This document shows, piece after piece, positions 33,984 through 40,508 of a DNA stretch of 64,000 bases. Source of the DNA: Gammaproteobacteria bacterium. GTDB taxonomy: Bacteria > Pseudomonadota > Gammaproteobacteria > Pseudomonadales > UBA5518. The number at the start of each line of letters is the position of its first letter. Positions within the stretch are counted from its first letter, which is position 1. The notes beneath the pieces were generated by a model. It was given only the letters and a program-made list of their open reading frames with translations. It was not told where the DNA came from and searched no databases. Location: the NCBI GenBank assembly GCA_016705365.1, contig JADIYI010000009.1, positions 124,001 to 188,000 of the forward strand, in the 5' to 3' direction. Position numbers and translations under genes: made by a program.

Positions 33984-36093
33984 AATCGCTACTCTCCGGG
34001 GAATCCACCGGCGGTGGTGTCACCGGCTTTGGATCCACGGAGGGCGCTCGATTCCGCCACCACTTTGGAATTTCCCCGTCCCAGCCAGGTGGCTTCCCAT
34101 GATGCGATCGGTCGTACCTTATGTACTTTCGATATCGCGCAATAAATCGCGGCGCTCCACGAGTCGTGAACGGGCCAAAGATTCTCGCAGCATAGCCGCC
34201 CGCCAAAGTGAGAAACGTCTTATCACTTGTACAGGGCGTCCAGAGGGCAGCGACCGCACCGGGTATGTGATACGCCCAGTTGCCCGTCTCTTCGGCACGG
34301 TTTGCCCAATACTCGGCAGCCGAATCTCCGTATGACTCCCCGGCCGGGATGCCGAACAGTAGCCCGTCGGGATCGATGTAAACCAATGGATTGGAGCCGG
34401 CGTACGCGTAGGTGTTTAGGCCACCTTCCAGCCCAATCGGATCACTCTCGATGTAACGACCGGTACCCGGATCGTAATCGCGGAAGTAGTTGTAGTTCAG
34501 CCCCGTCTCGGCATCAAAGTACTGACCCGGGAAGCGCGCGTTGTAGGTGATCGAGATGCCGTTCAGATCCACGTCCTCGTTGGGCAGGCCGAAGGCGCCG
34601 TGGATCGCATCGAAGGGGGTGCTGTCGAGCGCCCAGACCACCGTGCCGGTGGTGTCGGTGAGGCGCATCGGCGTGCCCAGATGGTCGGTGTGGATCGCAT
34701 AGGCCTTGGTCGCTTGCGTGGCCGGGTTGACGGGTACATCGATCAGCGCCAGGGGTAAGGCATCGAGATACACATAATCGCGGTGCGCCGTGCTGTTGCC
34801 TGGCTGCTCGAGCAGCAGCTTCCCGTCCAGATCATACACATAATAGGTCCACTGCCCGCTCGCCGCCACGTACTTCGCCACCCGCTGCCCGAGCGCGTTG
34901 TGGTAATACGAGGCCACCGGCATCGCGCCCGAGCCGCCAACGGTGCGGGTGACCGCGCTCAGCCGGCCGAGTGCGTTGTAGGCATAGCTGCGCGTGCTGC
35001 CATCGGACCGCAATTCCTGCGTCAGGTTGCCGGCGGCATCGTATTGTCGGGTCAGGCTCCCCACGCTCGTCAGGCGGTTGTTGGTGGCGGGATAGGCGAG
35101 ATTCGACACCGTGGTGTTCAGCGTCTGCTTCGTGCGGTTGCCCGTGGCGTCGTATTTCCACACCAGGGCGCCGTAGCTGCCCGTGCTGTTGACCAGGCGG
35201 TAGAGCTTGTCGTAACCAAAGCTCTCCGAGAGCGCCGCCGTGTTGTCCGTGATCACGGTCACCAGGTTGGCGGTGTTGTAGGTCAGCGTCAGGTCCTGGG
35301 CCACCACCACCGGGGATGCCTTGCTCGATTGCAGCGTGGTTATCCGGTATTTCGTGTCACGCCCCACGCTCACGGTCTGCTGGTTCCAGAACTGCCACCC
35401 GCTCGGCCCGCCGAAGGGCGCGTGGCTGATGGTGCCGGCCAGCGTAACAGCCGGGATGCCATCACTGCTTTGAACAGAACCGATCTGCCCCACCCCGTTA
35501 CGGCCGTAGCTGATCTCGCGTCCATCGGGATAGGTGATCCCCGTCAGATGGTCGGCCAGATCCCAGCGGTAACCCACGCTGTAGGCATAACCACCAACAT
35601 TGCCTTCCTGGCGAACCACGTTGCCGCGCAGATCGTAGTAGTAGCGGGTCTCGATTCCGGAACTCAGGGCCGCGAGATGCGTGCCGGTCTCGGTGATCGT
35701 CGTCAGACGCCCAACCCCCAGGCGCTGGTTGCCCGTCTGGTCGTACTGGTAATCGATTTGTCCGCTTGCCCAGTTCACCACGCGCAGGCGATTCAGCGCG
35801 TCGTGGGTGCAGTTACCTTTTCGGGAATAATAAATCTGTCCCCTTTTTCCCTTCAATAAATCTGTCCCCTTTTTCCCATCGAACGGGGTGCTGTCGAGCG
35901 CCCAGACCACCGTGCCGGTGGTGTCCGTGAGCCGCATCGGCGTGCCGAGATGATCGGTGTGGATCGCATAGGCCTTGGTCGCTTGCGTGGCCGGGTTGAC
36001 GGGTACATCGATCAGCGCCAGGGGTAATGCGTCGGGATTAATAAATCCGTCCCCTTTTCCCTGCACATGAGGTCCGACCAAACCTGCTTGCAA
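33967..36093 (-). CDS. rhs module 5: longest open rhs frame, spliced from fragments
   Basis: 708 codons. From about 35825 down it is a continuous Rhs core (CTHDALNRLRVVNWASGQID, the RYYYDLRGNVVRQEG repeat region, to GRYIESDPIGLEGGLNTYAY). Upstream, codons from 36028 to 35877 repeat a piece of the same core (ALPLALIDVPVNPATQATKA) between AATAAATC motifs that are read through as KGDGFIN, KKGTDLLK and KRGQIYYSRK. The tip of about 150 residues starts GLLFGIPAGESYGDSAAEYW and contains YDRSHHGKPPGWDGEIPKWW before the C-terminal SSDCGCSN. Toxin family not identified. Confidence 0.72.
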   Translation of the reverse strand: MQAGLVGPHVQGKGDGFINPDALPLALIDVPVNPATQATKAYAIHTDHLGTPMRLTDTTGTVVWALDSTPFDGKKGTDLLKGKRGQIYYSRKGNCTHDALNRLRVVNWASGQIDYQYDQTGNQRLGVGRLTTITETGTHLAALSSGIETRYYYDLRGNVVRQEGNVGGYAYSVGYRWDLADHLTGITYPDGREISYGRNGVGQIGSVQSSDGIPAVTLAGTISHAPFGGPSGWQFWNQQTVSVGRDTKYRITTLQSSKASPVVVAQDLTLTYNTANLVTVITDNTAALSESFGYDKLYRLVNSTGSYGALVWKYDATGNRTKQTLNTTVSNLAYPATNNRLTSVGSLTRQYDAAGNLTQELRSDGSTRSYAYNALGRLSAVTRTVGGSGAMPVASYYHNALGQRVAKYVAASGQWTYYVYDLDGKLLLEQPGNSTAHRDYVYLDALPLALIDVPVNPATQATKAYAIHTDHLGTPMRLTDTTGTVVWALDSTPFDAIHGAFGLPNEDVDLNGISITYNARFPGQYFDAETGLNYNYFRDYDPGTGRYIESDPIGLEGGLNTYAYAGSNPLVYIDPDGLLFGIPAGESYGDSAAEYWANRAEETGNWAYHIPGAVAALWTPCTSDKTFLTLAGGYAARIFGPFTTRGAPRFIARYRKYIRYDRSHHGKPPGWDGEIPKWWRNRAPSVDPKPVTPPPVDSPESSDCGCSN
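35826..35876. repeat. two AATAAATCTGTCCCC motifs
   Basis: Copies at 35826-35850 and 35855-35876, joining the module 5 core to a 152-bp rhs scrap (35877-36028). Confidence 0.85.
36037..36060. repeat. AATAAATCCGTCCCC motif
   Basis: It cuts the module 6 tip on one side and an rhs core scrap on the other. The flank GCGTCGGGATTAATAAATC is shared with the copies at 31346, 33156 and 37511. Confidence 0.85.
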
Positions 36094-36472
36094 AGGCCGA
36101 GGAAGTCGATGAAGCGCAGCGGATTCCCGCCAACGTAGGCGTATGTATTCAATCCACCCGCCAATCCGATCGGATCGCTCTGGATATACCGCCCGATACT
36201 CGGATCATAGTCCCTGAAGTAGTTGTAGTTCAGCCCTGTCTCGGCATCAAAGTACTGACCCGGGAAGCGCGCGTTGTAGGTGATCGAGATGCCGTTCAGA
36301 TCCACGTCCTCGTTGGGCAGGCCGAAGGCCCCGTGGATCGCATCGAACGGCGTGCTGTCGAGCGCCCAGACCACCGTGCCGGTGGTGTCCGTAAGCCGCA
36401 TCGGCGTGCCGAGATTATCGGTGTGGATCGCATAGGCCTTGGTCGCTTGCGTGGCCGGGTTGACGGGTGCAT
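36061..36472 (-). pseudogene. rhs module 6: core end with truncated tip
   Basis: It reads APVNPATQATKAYAIHTDNL through GRYIQSDPIGLAGGLNTYAY, then only FLGLCKQVWSDLMC of the tip before the GGGGACGGATTTATT motif. Its upstream end is fused at 36472 to an XRE-regulator fragment on the other strand. No immunity gene remains. Confidence 0.8.
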
Positions 36473-36475
36473 CAT

Positions 36476-36601
36476 CGGCGGCTGCAGCAGATCGAGAAGC
36501 TCGACCCAACCGAGAAGCGTCACGTGCTGCAGCTGCTCGATGCGTTCATCGAGCGGGGCCAGCTCAAACGCAAGATGGAAAGCCGTTCAACGAACGGCTG
36601 A
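36476..36601 (+). pseudogene. C-terminal fragment of an XRE-family regulator
   Basis: RRLQQIEKLDPTEKRHVLQL, then LDAFIERGQLKRK, ending at TGA 36599. This is the conserved tail of small XRE regulators. The HTH part has been replaced by rhs sequence. It stops 11 bp before the antitoxin start. Confidence 0.65.
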
Positions 36602-36612
36602 AGGAGGTCACC

Positions 36613-36855
36613 ATGACGACGGTCCAGATCACACTGCCCGATGACTTGGCGCAGAAGGCTGCCAAGGAAGGGTTGTTGTCGCCCGAGGCGATGGAGACGA
36701 TGCTGCGCGAACAGTTGCGCCGGCGCGCCGGCGAGGCGCTGCAAGCGATGTGGGAGCGCATGCCGCGCGAGGAACTCACCCCCGAGATCGAACAGGAGAT
36801 CGTCGAGGAAGTGCGCAAGGTTCGCGCCGAGCGGCGCAATCGCGGGAGCAGTTGA
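36613..36855 (+). CDS. VapB-like antitoxin
   Basis: 80 residues; RBS AAGGAGG. It starts MTTVQITLPDDLAQKAAKEG with LLSPEAMETMLREQL, a ribbon-helix-helix-like N-terminus, followed by a long charged helix (EIEQEIVEEVRKVRAERR) typical of toxin-wrapping antitoxin tails. TGATG overlap with the PIN toxin gene. Confidence 0.8.
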   Translation: MTTVQITLPDDLAQKAAKEGLLSPEAMETMLREQLRRRAGEALQAMWERMPREELTPEIEQEIVEEVRKVRAERRNRGSS

Positions 36856-37301
36856 TGGCCGAACAGGGCGCGCACCCGACGCGTCTGGTGCTCGATACCA
36901 ACGTCGTGGTCGCGGGCCTGCTCTGGAATGGACCGCCGCGACGGTTGCTCGATCTCGGCATGGGTGATGCGGTCGAACTGGTCAGCAGCACGGTGTTGCT
37001 CGATGAGCTGGCGCGCACGCTGGCGTATCCCAAGTTCGCCGCGCGGATCGAGCGCTTCGGGGCGACCATCGATGCGCTGCTGGCGCACTACACCGCGCTG
37101 ATCGCGCGGGTCACCCCCGCCACCGTGGCGCGCGTCTCGCGCGATCCGGACGATGATCATGTGATCGCCTGCGCGCTCGCCGCGCAGGCCGATGCCATCG
37201 TCTCCGGTGACCGCGATCTGCTCGTGCTCGAGCGCTATCACGACATTCCCATCGTTACGCCGGCACACGCGCTGAAACTGATCGATGTCGCGCAAAAATA
37301 A
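36855..37301 (+). CDS. PIN-domain toxin (COG1569 type)
   Basis: 148 residues. Acidic residues of the PIN nuclease site are present: Asp in RLVLDTNVVVAGLLW, Glu in LLDELARTLAYP, Asp in SRDPDDDHVIACALAA and Asp in VSGDRDLLVL. The family is the putative toxin component PIN group of toxin-antitoxin pairs, predicted RNases. It appears intact and coupled to its antitoxin, lying as an island within rhs fragments. Confidence 0.85.
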   Translation: MAEQGAHPTRLVLDTNVVVAGLLWNGPPRRLLDLGMGDAVELVSSTVLLDELARTLAYPKFAARIERFGATIDALLAHYTALIARVTPATVARVSRDPDDDHVIACALAAQADAIVSGDRDLLVLERYHDIPIVTPAHALKLIDVAQK

Positions 37302-37403
37302 CGTGTCGCTCCCGGCGCTTTTCTTTAGCTGCTGTTTTTTGTATTCATCGCAGGCGGCGCGGCAAGATGCAGCCGCAGGCTGCGGCTTGCTGCGCGCCCA
37401 CGC

Positions 37404-37489
37404 TCGGCGCCGTAGCCGCCGGTGCTGTCATTTACCCGGTAGAGCTTGTCGTAGCCGAAGGTCTCCGAGAGTGCCGTCGTGTTGTCCGT
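37404..37489 (-). pseudogene. diverged rhs core scrap
   Basis: It reads DNTTALSETFGYDKLYRVND then STGGYGA on the minus strand. It differs from the other copies at many bases, so it comes from another rhs gene or is older. Confidence 0.7.
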
Positions 37490-37510
37490 TTATTTGTTTC
37501 ATGCGTCGGG

Positions 37511-37534
37511 ATTAATAAATCCGTCCCCTTTTCC
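37511..37534. repeat. AATAAATCCGTCCCC motif
   Basis: It separates two unrelated rhs core scraps. Same GCGTCGGGATT flank as 36037. A degenerate copy may exist at 37863-37881. Confidence 0.85.
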
Positions 37535-37535
37535 C

Positions 37536-37858
37536 CCAGTTATCCGATACTTGGTGTCGCGCCCAATGCTCACGTTCTGCTGGTTCCAGAACTGCCACCC
37601 GCTCGGCCCGCCGAAGGGCGCGTGGCTGATGGTGCCGGCCAGCGTAACAGCCGGGATGCCATCACTGCTTTGAACAGAACCGATCTGCCCCACCCCGTTA
37701 CGGCCGTAGCTGATCTCGCGTCCATCGGGATAGGTGATCCCCGTCAGATGGTCGGCCAGATCCCAGCGGTAACCCACGCTGTAGGCATAACCACCAACAT
37801 TGCCTTCCTGGCGAACCACGTTGCCGCGCAGATCGTAGTAGTAGCGGGTCTCGATTCC
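37536..37858 (-). pseudogene. rhs core fragment, no tip
   Basis: It reads RYYYDLRGNVVRQEGNVGGY through TYPDGREISYGRNGVGQIGS to GRDTKYRITG. It is cut at both ends and joined to motif sequence on the left. Confidence 0.8.
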
Positions 37859-37918
37859 TGAAAACAAATCCCGTTTTCCCTCCCGTTGTAGTGCGGCCAC
37901 GACATGTACCGATCTACG

Positions 37919-38308
37919 TCAATGGTCTACGCCATGCTTTCTCGAATCTACCTTGTCGACAGATTCCTTCCGCCCGTCAAAAATTGCAGCGGCCTTGTGG
38001 GCCAACCTTGGCACTAGCCAAAACCATTGCCAATATCCTGCCGCGAAGTAGAACATCCAAAGCAAGACAAAGCCGGTATAGCCCGACTCGACGACGTCGA
38101 GGTACGGCACTGATAGTCTTTCGCTAGCCATGACGAGGAGCGTAATAGTGCCGGATACGACGAGGCTCAGCGGAAAAGCTAGCGCCGTCATTGCTCCCAC
38201 GAGGAATATTCCGATGTCACTATTGCTGCTCGGAGTGTAACTCCAAAGTGTGAGCGCCAAAACCGCTAAACAGCACATACTCCAGACGGCTTTAAAGAAG
38301 ACTTTCAT
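37919..38308 (-). CDS. membrane protein, candidate immunity protein of rhs module 7
   Basis: 129 residues from ATG 38308, overlapping the rhs stop by 1 bp (TAATG). Three to four helices (FFKAVWSMCCLAVLALTLWS, IGIFLVGAMTALAFPLSLVV, GYTGFVLLWMFYFAAGYWQW) and a charged tail. Family unknown. Confidence 0.68.
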   Translation of the reverse strand: MKVFFKAVWSMCCLAVLALTLWSYTPSSNSDIGIFLVGAMTALAFPLSLVVSGTITLLVMASERLSVPYLDVVESGYTGFVLLWMFYFAAGYWQWFWLVPRLAHKAAAIFDGRKESVDKVDSRKHGVDH

Positions 38309-39255
38309 TACTTCTTGCACTCTTGCCGGCATTCTTCGAGCGTATCGTCTGCCCACTCCTGGCAATCAGTGCCAAACGGTATGCCGTAGCTCGGCCGATC
38401 CTCGGCAGCTTTTCGTATCACGCACTCTTCAATGCAAGTGTTGTCTGGCTCTACTTGGTCGCAGGTATTTTCGTTGTACTCATCGTTGCTCTTCTTGCCT
38501 GGACCGTGAACTGGGTCGTACCACTTTTCACCACGTTGATCTTGACCGCCGCAGGTATAAGGTCCGCCGGCGTGATTCACACAAAGGAACTGGTGATGTG
38601 CGTAAGGGACATACTCGCGTGCCCACTCGCTTGCCTCTGAACCGAGCTTGTCCGTAAGGGCATGCAAGGGCGCAGTACACATGGCGGTCGCCAAGCCACG
38701 GGGATCGGTTAATTTCACGGGGTTCTGCAGGGCGTACCCGTAGGTGTTCAACCCACCTTCCAGCCCAATCGGATCGCTCTCGATGTACCGCCCGATACTC
38801 GGATCGTAGTCCCGGAAGTAGTTGTAGTTCAGCCCCGTCTCGGCATCAAAGTATTGCCCCGGGAAGCGCGCGTTGTAGGTGATCGAGATGCCGTTCAGAT
38901 CGACGTCCTCGTTGGGCAGGCCGAAGGCGCCGTGGATCGCATCGAACGGGGTGCTGTCGAGCGCCCAGACCACCGTGCCGGTGGTGTCCGTAAGCCGCAT
39001 CGGCGTGTCCAGATGGTCGGTGTGGATCGCATAGGCCTTGGTCGCTTGCGTGGCCGGGTTGACGGGTACATCGATCAGCGCCAGGGGTAAGGCATCGAGA
39101 TACACATGATCGCGGTGCGCCGTGCTGTTGCCCGGCTGCTCGACCAGCAGCTTCCCGTCCAGATCATACACATAATAGGTCCACTGCCCGCTCGCCGCCA
39201 CGTACTTCGCCACCCGCTGCCCGAGCGCGTTGTGGTAATACGAGGCCACCGGCAT
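38308..39255 (-). CDS. rhs module 7: short core plus Cys-rich tip
   Basis: 315 codons from ATG 39255; core sequence continues upstream to 39295, where it is broken. The core end GRYIESDPIGLEGGLNTYGY is followed by a tip of about 125 residues: AMCTAPLHALTDKLGSEASE, YAHHQFLCVNHAGGPYTCGG, and YGIPFGTDCQEWADDTLEEC. Paired Cys and His residues suggest a cysteine-peptidase or metal-binding effector, but I cannot assign a family. A membrane protein gene overlaps the stop. Confidence 0.72.
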   Translation of the reverse strand: MPVASYYHNALGQRVAKYVAASGQWTYYVYDLDGKLLVEQPGNSTAHRDHVYLDALPLALIDVPVNPATQATKAYAIHTDHLDTPMRLTDTTGTVVWALDSTPFDAIHGAFGLPNEDVDLNGISITYNARFPGQYFDAETGLNYNYFRDYDPSIGRYIESDPIGLEGGLNTYGYALQNPVKLTDPRGLATAMCTAPLHALTDKLGSEASEWAREYVPYAHHQFLCVNHAGGPYTCGGQDQRGEKWYDPVHGPGKKSNDEYNENTCDQVEPDNTCIEECVIRKAAEDRPSYGIPFGTDCQEWADDTLEECRQECKK

Positions 39256-39295
39256 CGCGCCCGAGCCGCCAACGGTGCGGGTGACCGCGCTCAGC

Positions 39296-39412
39296 CTGCA
39301 GAACCGATCTGCCCCACCCCGTTACGGCCGTAGCTGATCTCGCGTCCATCGGGATAGGTGATCCCCGTCAGATGGTCGGCCAGGTCCCAGCGGTAACCCA
39401 CGCTGTAGGCAC
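39296..39412 (-). pseudogene. rhs core scrap upstream of module 7
   Basis: VGYRWDLADHLTGITYPDGR, then EISYGRNGVGQIGS, out of phase with module 7. It ends where the tRNA-Ser flank duplication begins, so it marks the right edge of the rhs array. Confidence 0.75.
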
Positions 39413-39518
39413 AGCCTTTGGACCGTTCCGACCCTGCGGGCTTCGCCGCTACGCGGCTCGTTTCAAATCGCTTTCGCGATTTGTCGAACCGGAGGGTTCG
39501 TCCACACCGCTCGCTTCG

Positions 39519-39558
39519 CCAATTAGAAAAGGGACCCTGAGGTCCCTTTTCTAATTGG
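39519..39558. terminator. 18-bp hairpin, duplicated copy
   Basis: CCAATTAGAAAAGGGACC (39519-39536), CTGA loop, complement at 39541-39558. Identical to the hairpin at 39690. Confidence 0.75.
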
Positions 39559-39689
39559 TGGAGAGAGAGGGATTAATCGGAACGGCCTTTGGGCCGTTCC
39601 GACCCTACGGGCTTCGCCGCTGCGCGGCTCGTTTCAAATCGCTTTCGCGATTTGTCGAACCAGAGGGTTCGTCCACACCGCTCACTTCG

Positions 39690-39729
39690 CCAATTAGAAA
39701 AGGGACCCTGAGGTCCCTTTTCTAATTGG
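39690..39729 (-). terminator. tRNA-Ser terminator hairpin
   Basis: Perfect 18-bp stem (39690-39707 with 39712-39729). Its outermost three bases are the encoded CCA end of tRNA-Ser, so the hairpin begins within the mature 3' end. The T-rich part of the minus-strand arm (CCCTTTTCTAATTGG) fits a terminator. Confidence 0.75.
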
Positions 39730-39817
39730 TGGAGAGAGAGGGATTCGAACCCTCGATAGGGTATAAGCCTATACGCCCTTAGCAGGGGCGCGCCTTCAGC
39801 CACTCGGCCATCTCTCC
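39727..39817 (-). tRNA. tRNA-Ser (anticodon GCT)
   Basis: 91 nt with encoded CCA. Acceptor GGAGAGA pairs with TCTCTCC, the D-arm contains GGCCGAGTGGCTGAAGG, the anticodon stem CGCCC/GGGCG encloses loop CTGCTAA (GCT), there is a long class II variable arm, and the T-arm is GAGGGTTCGAATCCCTC. It sits between csrA and the rhs island. Confidence 0.97.
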
Positions 39818-40179
39818 AGAACTCATATGTCGCAATTCGTTGACCTCGCGGCTTCGAGCCGCTCGATCAATCAGGGGCGCGCGTTACTCGTCGCTTCGCT
39901 CCTCGCCCTTCGGGTCGCCTCCGTTTCACTACGGCGCTCTCTGCGCTGGCTTCGCCAGCTCCGAGTCAGCCACTCGGCCATCTCTCCAGAAGTCATATGT
40001 CCGTCAATCAGCTCGTCGCGAGCAGGCGTCCATGCGGCTCGCCCAGCTCGGCATCCTTGCCTCGCGCTCTCGGTGCGCGAAGCTGCGCTTCGCATACTTC
40101 GCACCTCGAGCCCATCTCTCCAGAACTCTTGTGTCGCAATTCGTTGAGCTCGCGGCTTCGAGCCGCTCGATCGCTCGTG
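39818..40179. repeat. tRNA-Ser 5'-flank repeats, no gene
   Basis: TCAGCCACTCGGCCATCTCT, the first 22 nt or so of tRNA-Ser (complement), recurs at 39966-39987, 170 bp from the real gene. A third piece CATCTCTCCAGAACTC is at 40113, followed by CGCAATTCGTTGAGCTCGCG, which matches 39831-39850 closely. I see no coding gene here; these are relics of tRNA-Ser duplication. Confidence 0.7.
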
Positions 40180-40374
40180 CTACTCGGGCGCCGGGTCTCC
40201 ATCGTCATCGTGCTCGCGCTGGATGCGCTGGTAGATTTCTTCGCGGTGCACCGTGACATCCTTCGGGGCATTGACGCCGATGCGCACCTGGTTGCCCTTT
40301 ACACCGAGCACGGTGATCGTCACGTTGTCGCCGATGATCAGGGTTTCGCCCACCCGACGCGTCAAGATCAGCAT
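40180..40374 (-). CDS. csrA: carbon storage regulator CsrA
   Basis: 64 residues starting MLILTRRVGETLIIGDNVTI, with VRIGVNAPKDVTVHREEIYQ; the RNA-binding residues Arg6/Arg7 and the VHREE segment are conserved. A dimeric RNA-binding regulator that blocks translation at ANGGA sites. It lies between lysC and tRNA-Ser as in pseudomonads. Confidence 0.97.
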   Translation of the reverse strand: MLILTRRVGETLIIGDNVTITVLGVKGNQVRIGVNAPKDVTVHREEIYQRIQREHDDDGDPAPE

Positions 40375-40463
40375 GATGTCCCTCTCTTCCCCAACGCCCT
40401 CTTCCCTCTGCCGCTATCCTGCCCCGGCATCATCGGAACCTCGCCAACCCGCGAGAGCGCGGG

Positions 40464-40492
40464 ATTATAGAGAATAGTTTGCCGATTCCCAA
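40464..40492 (-). promoter_or_regulatory. sigma-70-like promoter of csrA
   Basis: On the minus strand TTGGGA (40492-40487) and TATAAT (40469-40464) are 17 bp apart, 90 bp before the csrA start and after the lysC stop. Confidence 0.6.
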
Positions 40493-40508
40493 GCATTAAC
40501 GTGCGCGA

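Larger units (their letters stand above)
39413..39745. repeat. 171-bp tandem duplication of the tRNA-Ser 3' end and downstream flank
   Basis: Unit 1 (39413-39574) and unit 2 (39584-39745) align with a constant 171-bp offset. Each contains CCGTTCCGACCCT, TTTCAAATCGCTTTCGCGAT, the hairpin, and TGGTGGAGAGAGAGGGATT, which is the 3' acceptor end and part of the T arm of tRNA-Ser. Unit 1 therefore holds a 19-bp tRNA remnant at 39556-39574. Confidence 0.85.

Noticed and set aside
28498..35859. Plus-strand open frames opposite the rhs cores
   Set aside because: They recur only because the core is repeated; the minus strand carries the YD-repeat and core-end signatures.
19509..39412. A type VI secretion locus
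   Set aside because: No VgrG, PAAR, Hcp or sheath gene is present; only orphan Rhs pieces.
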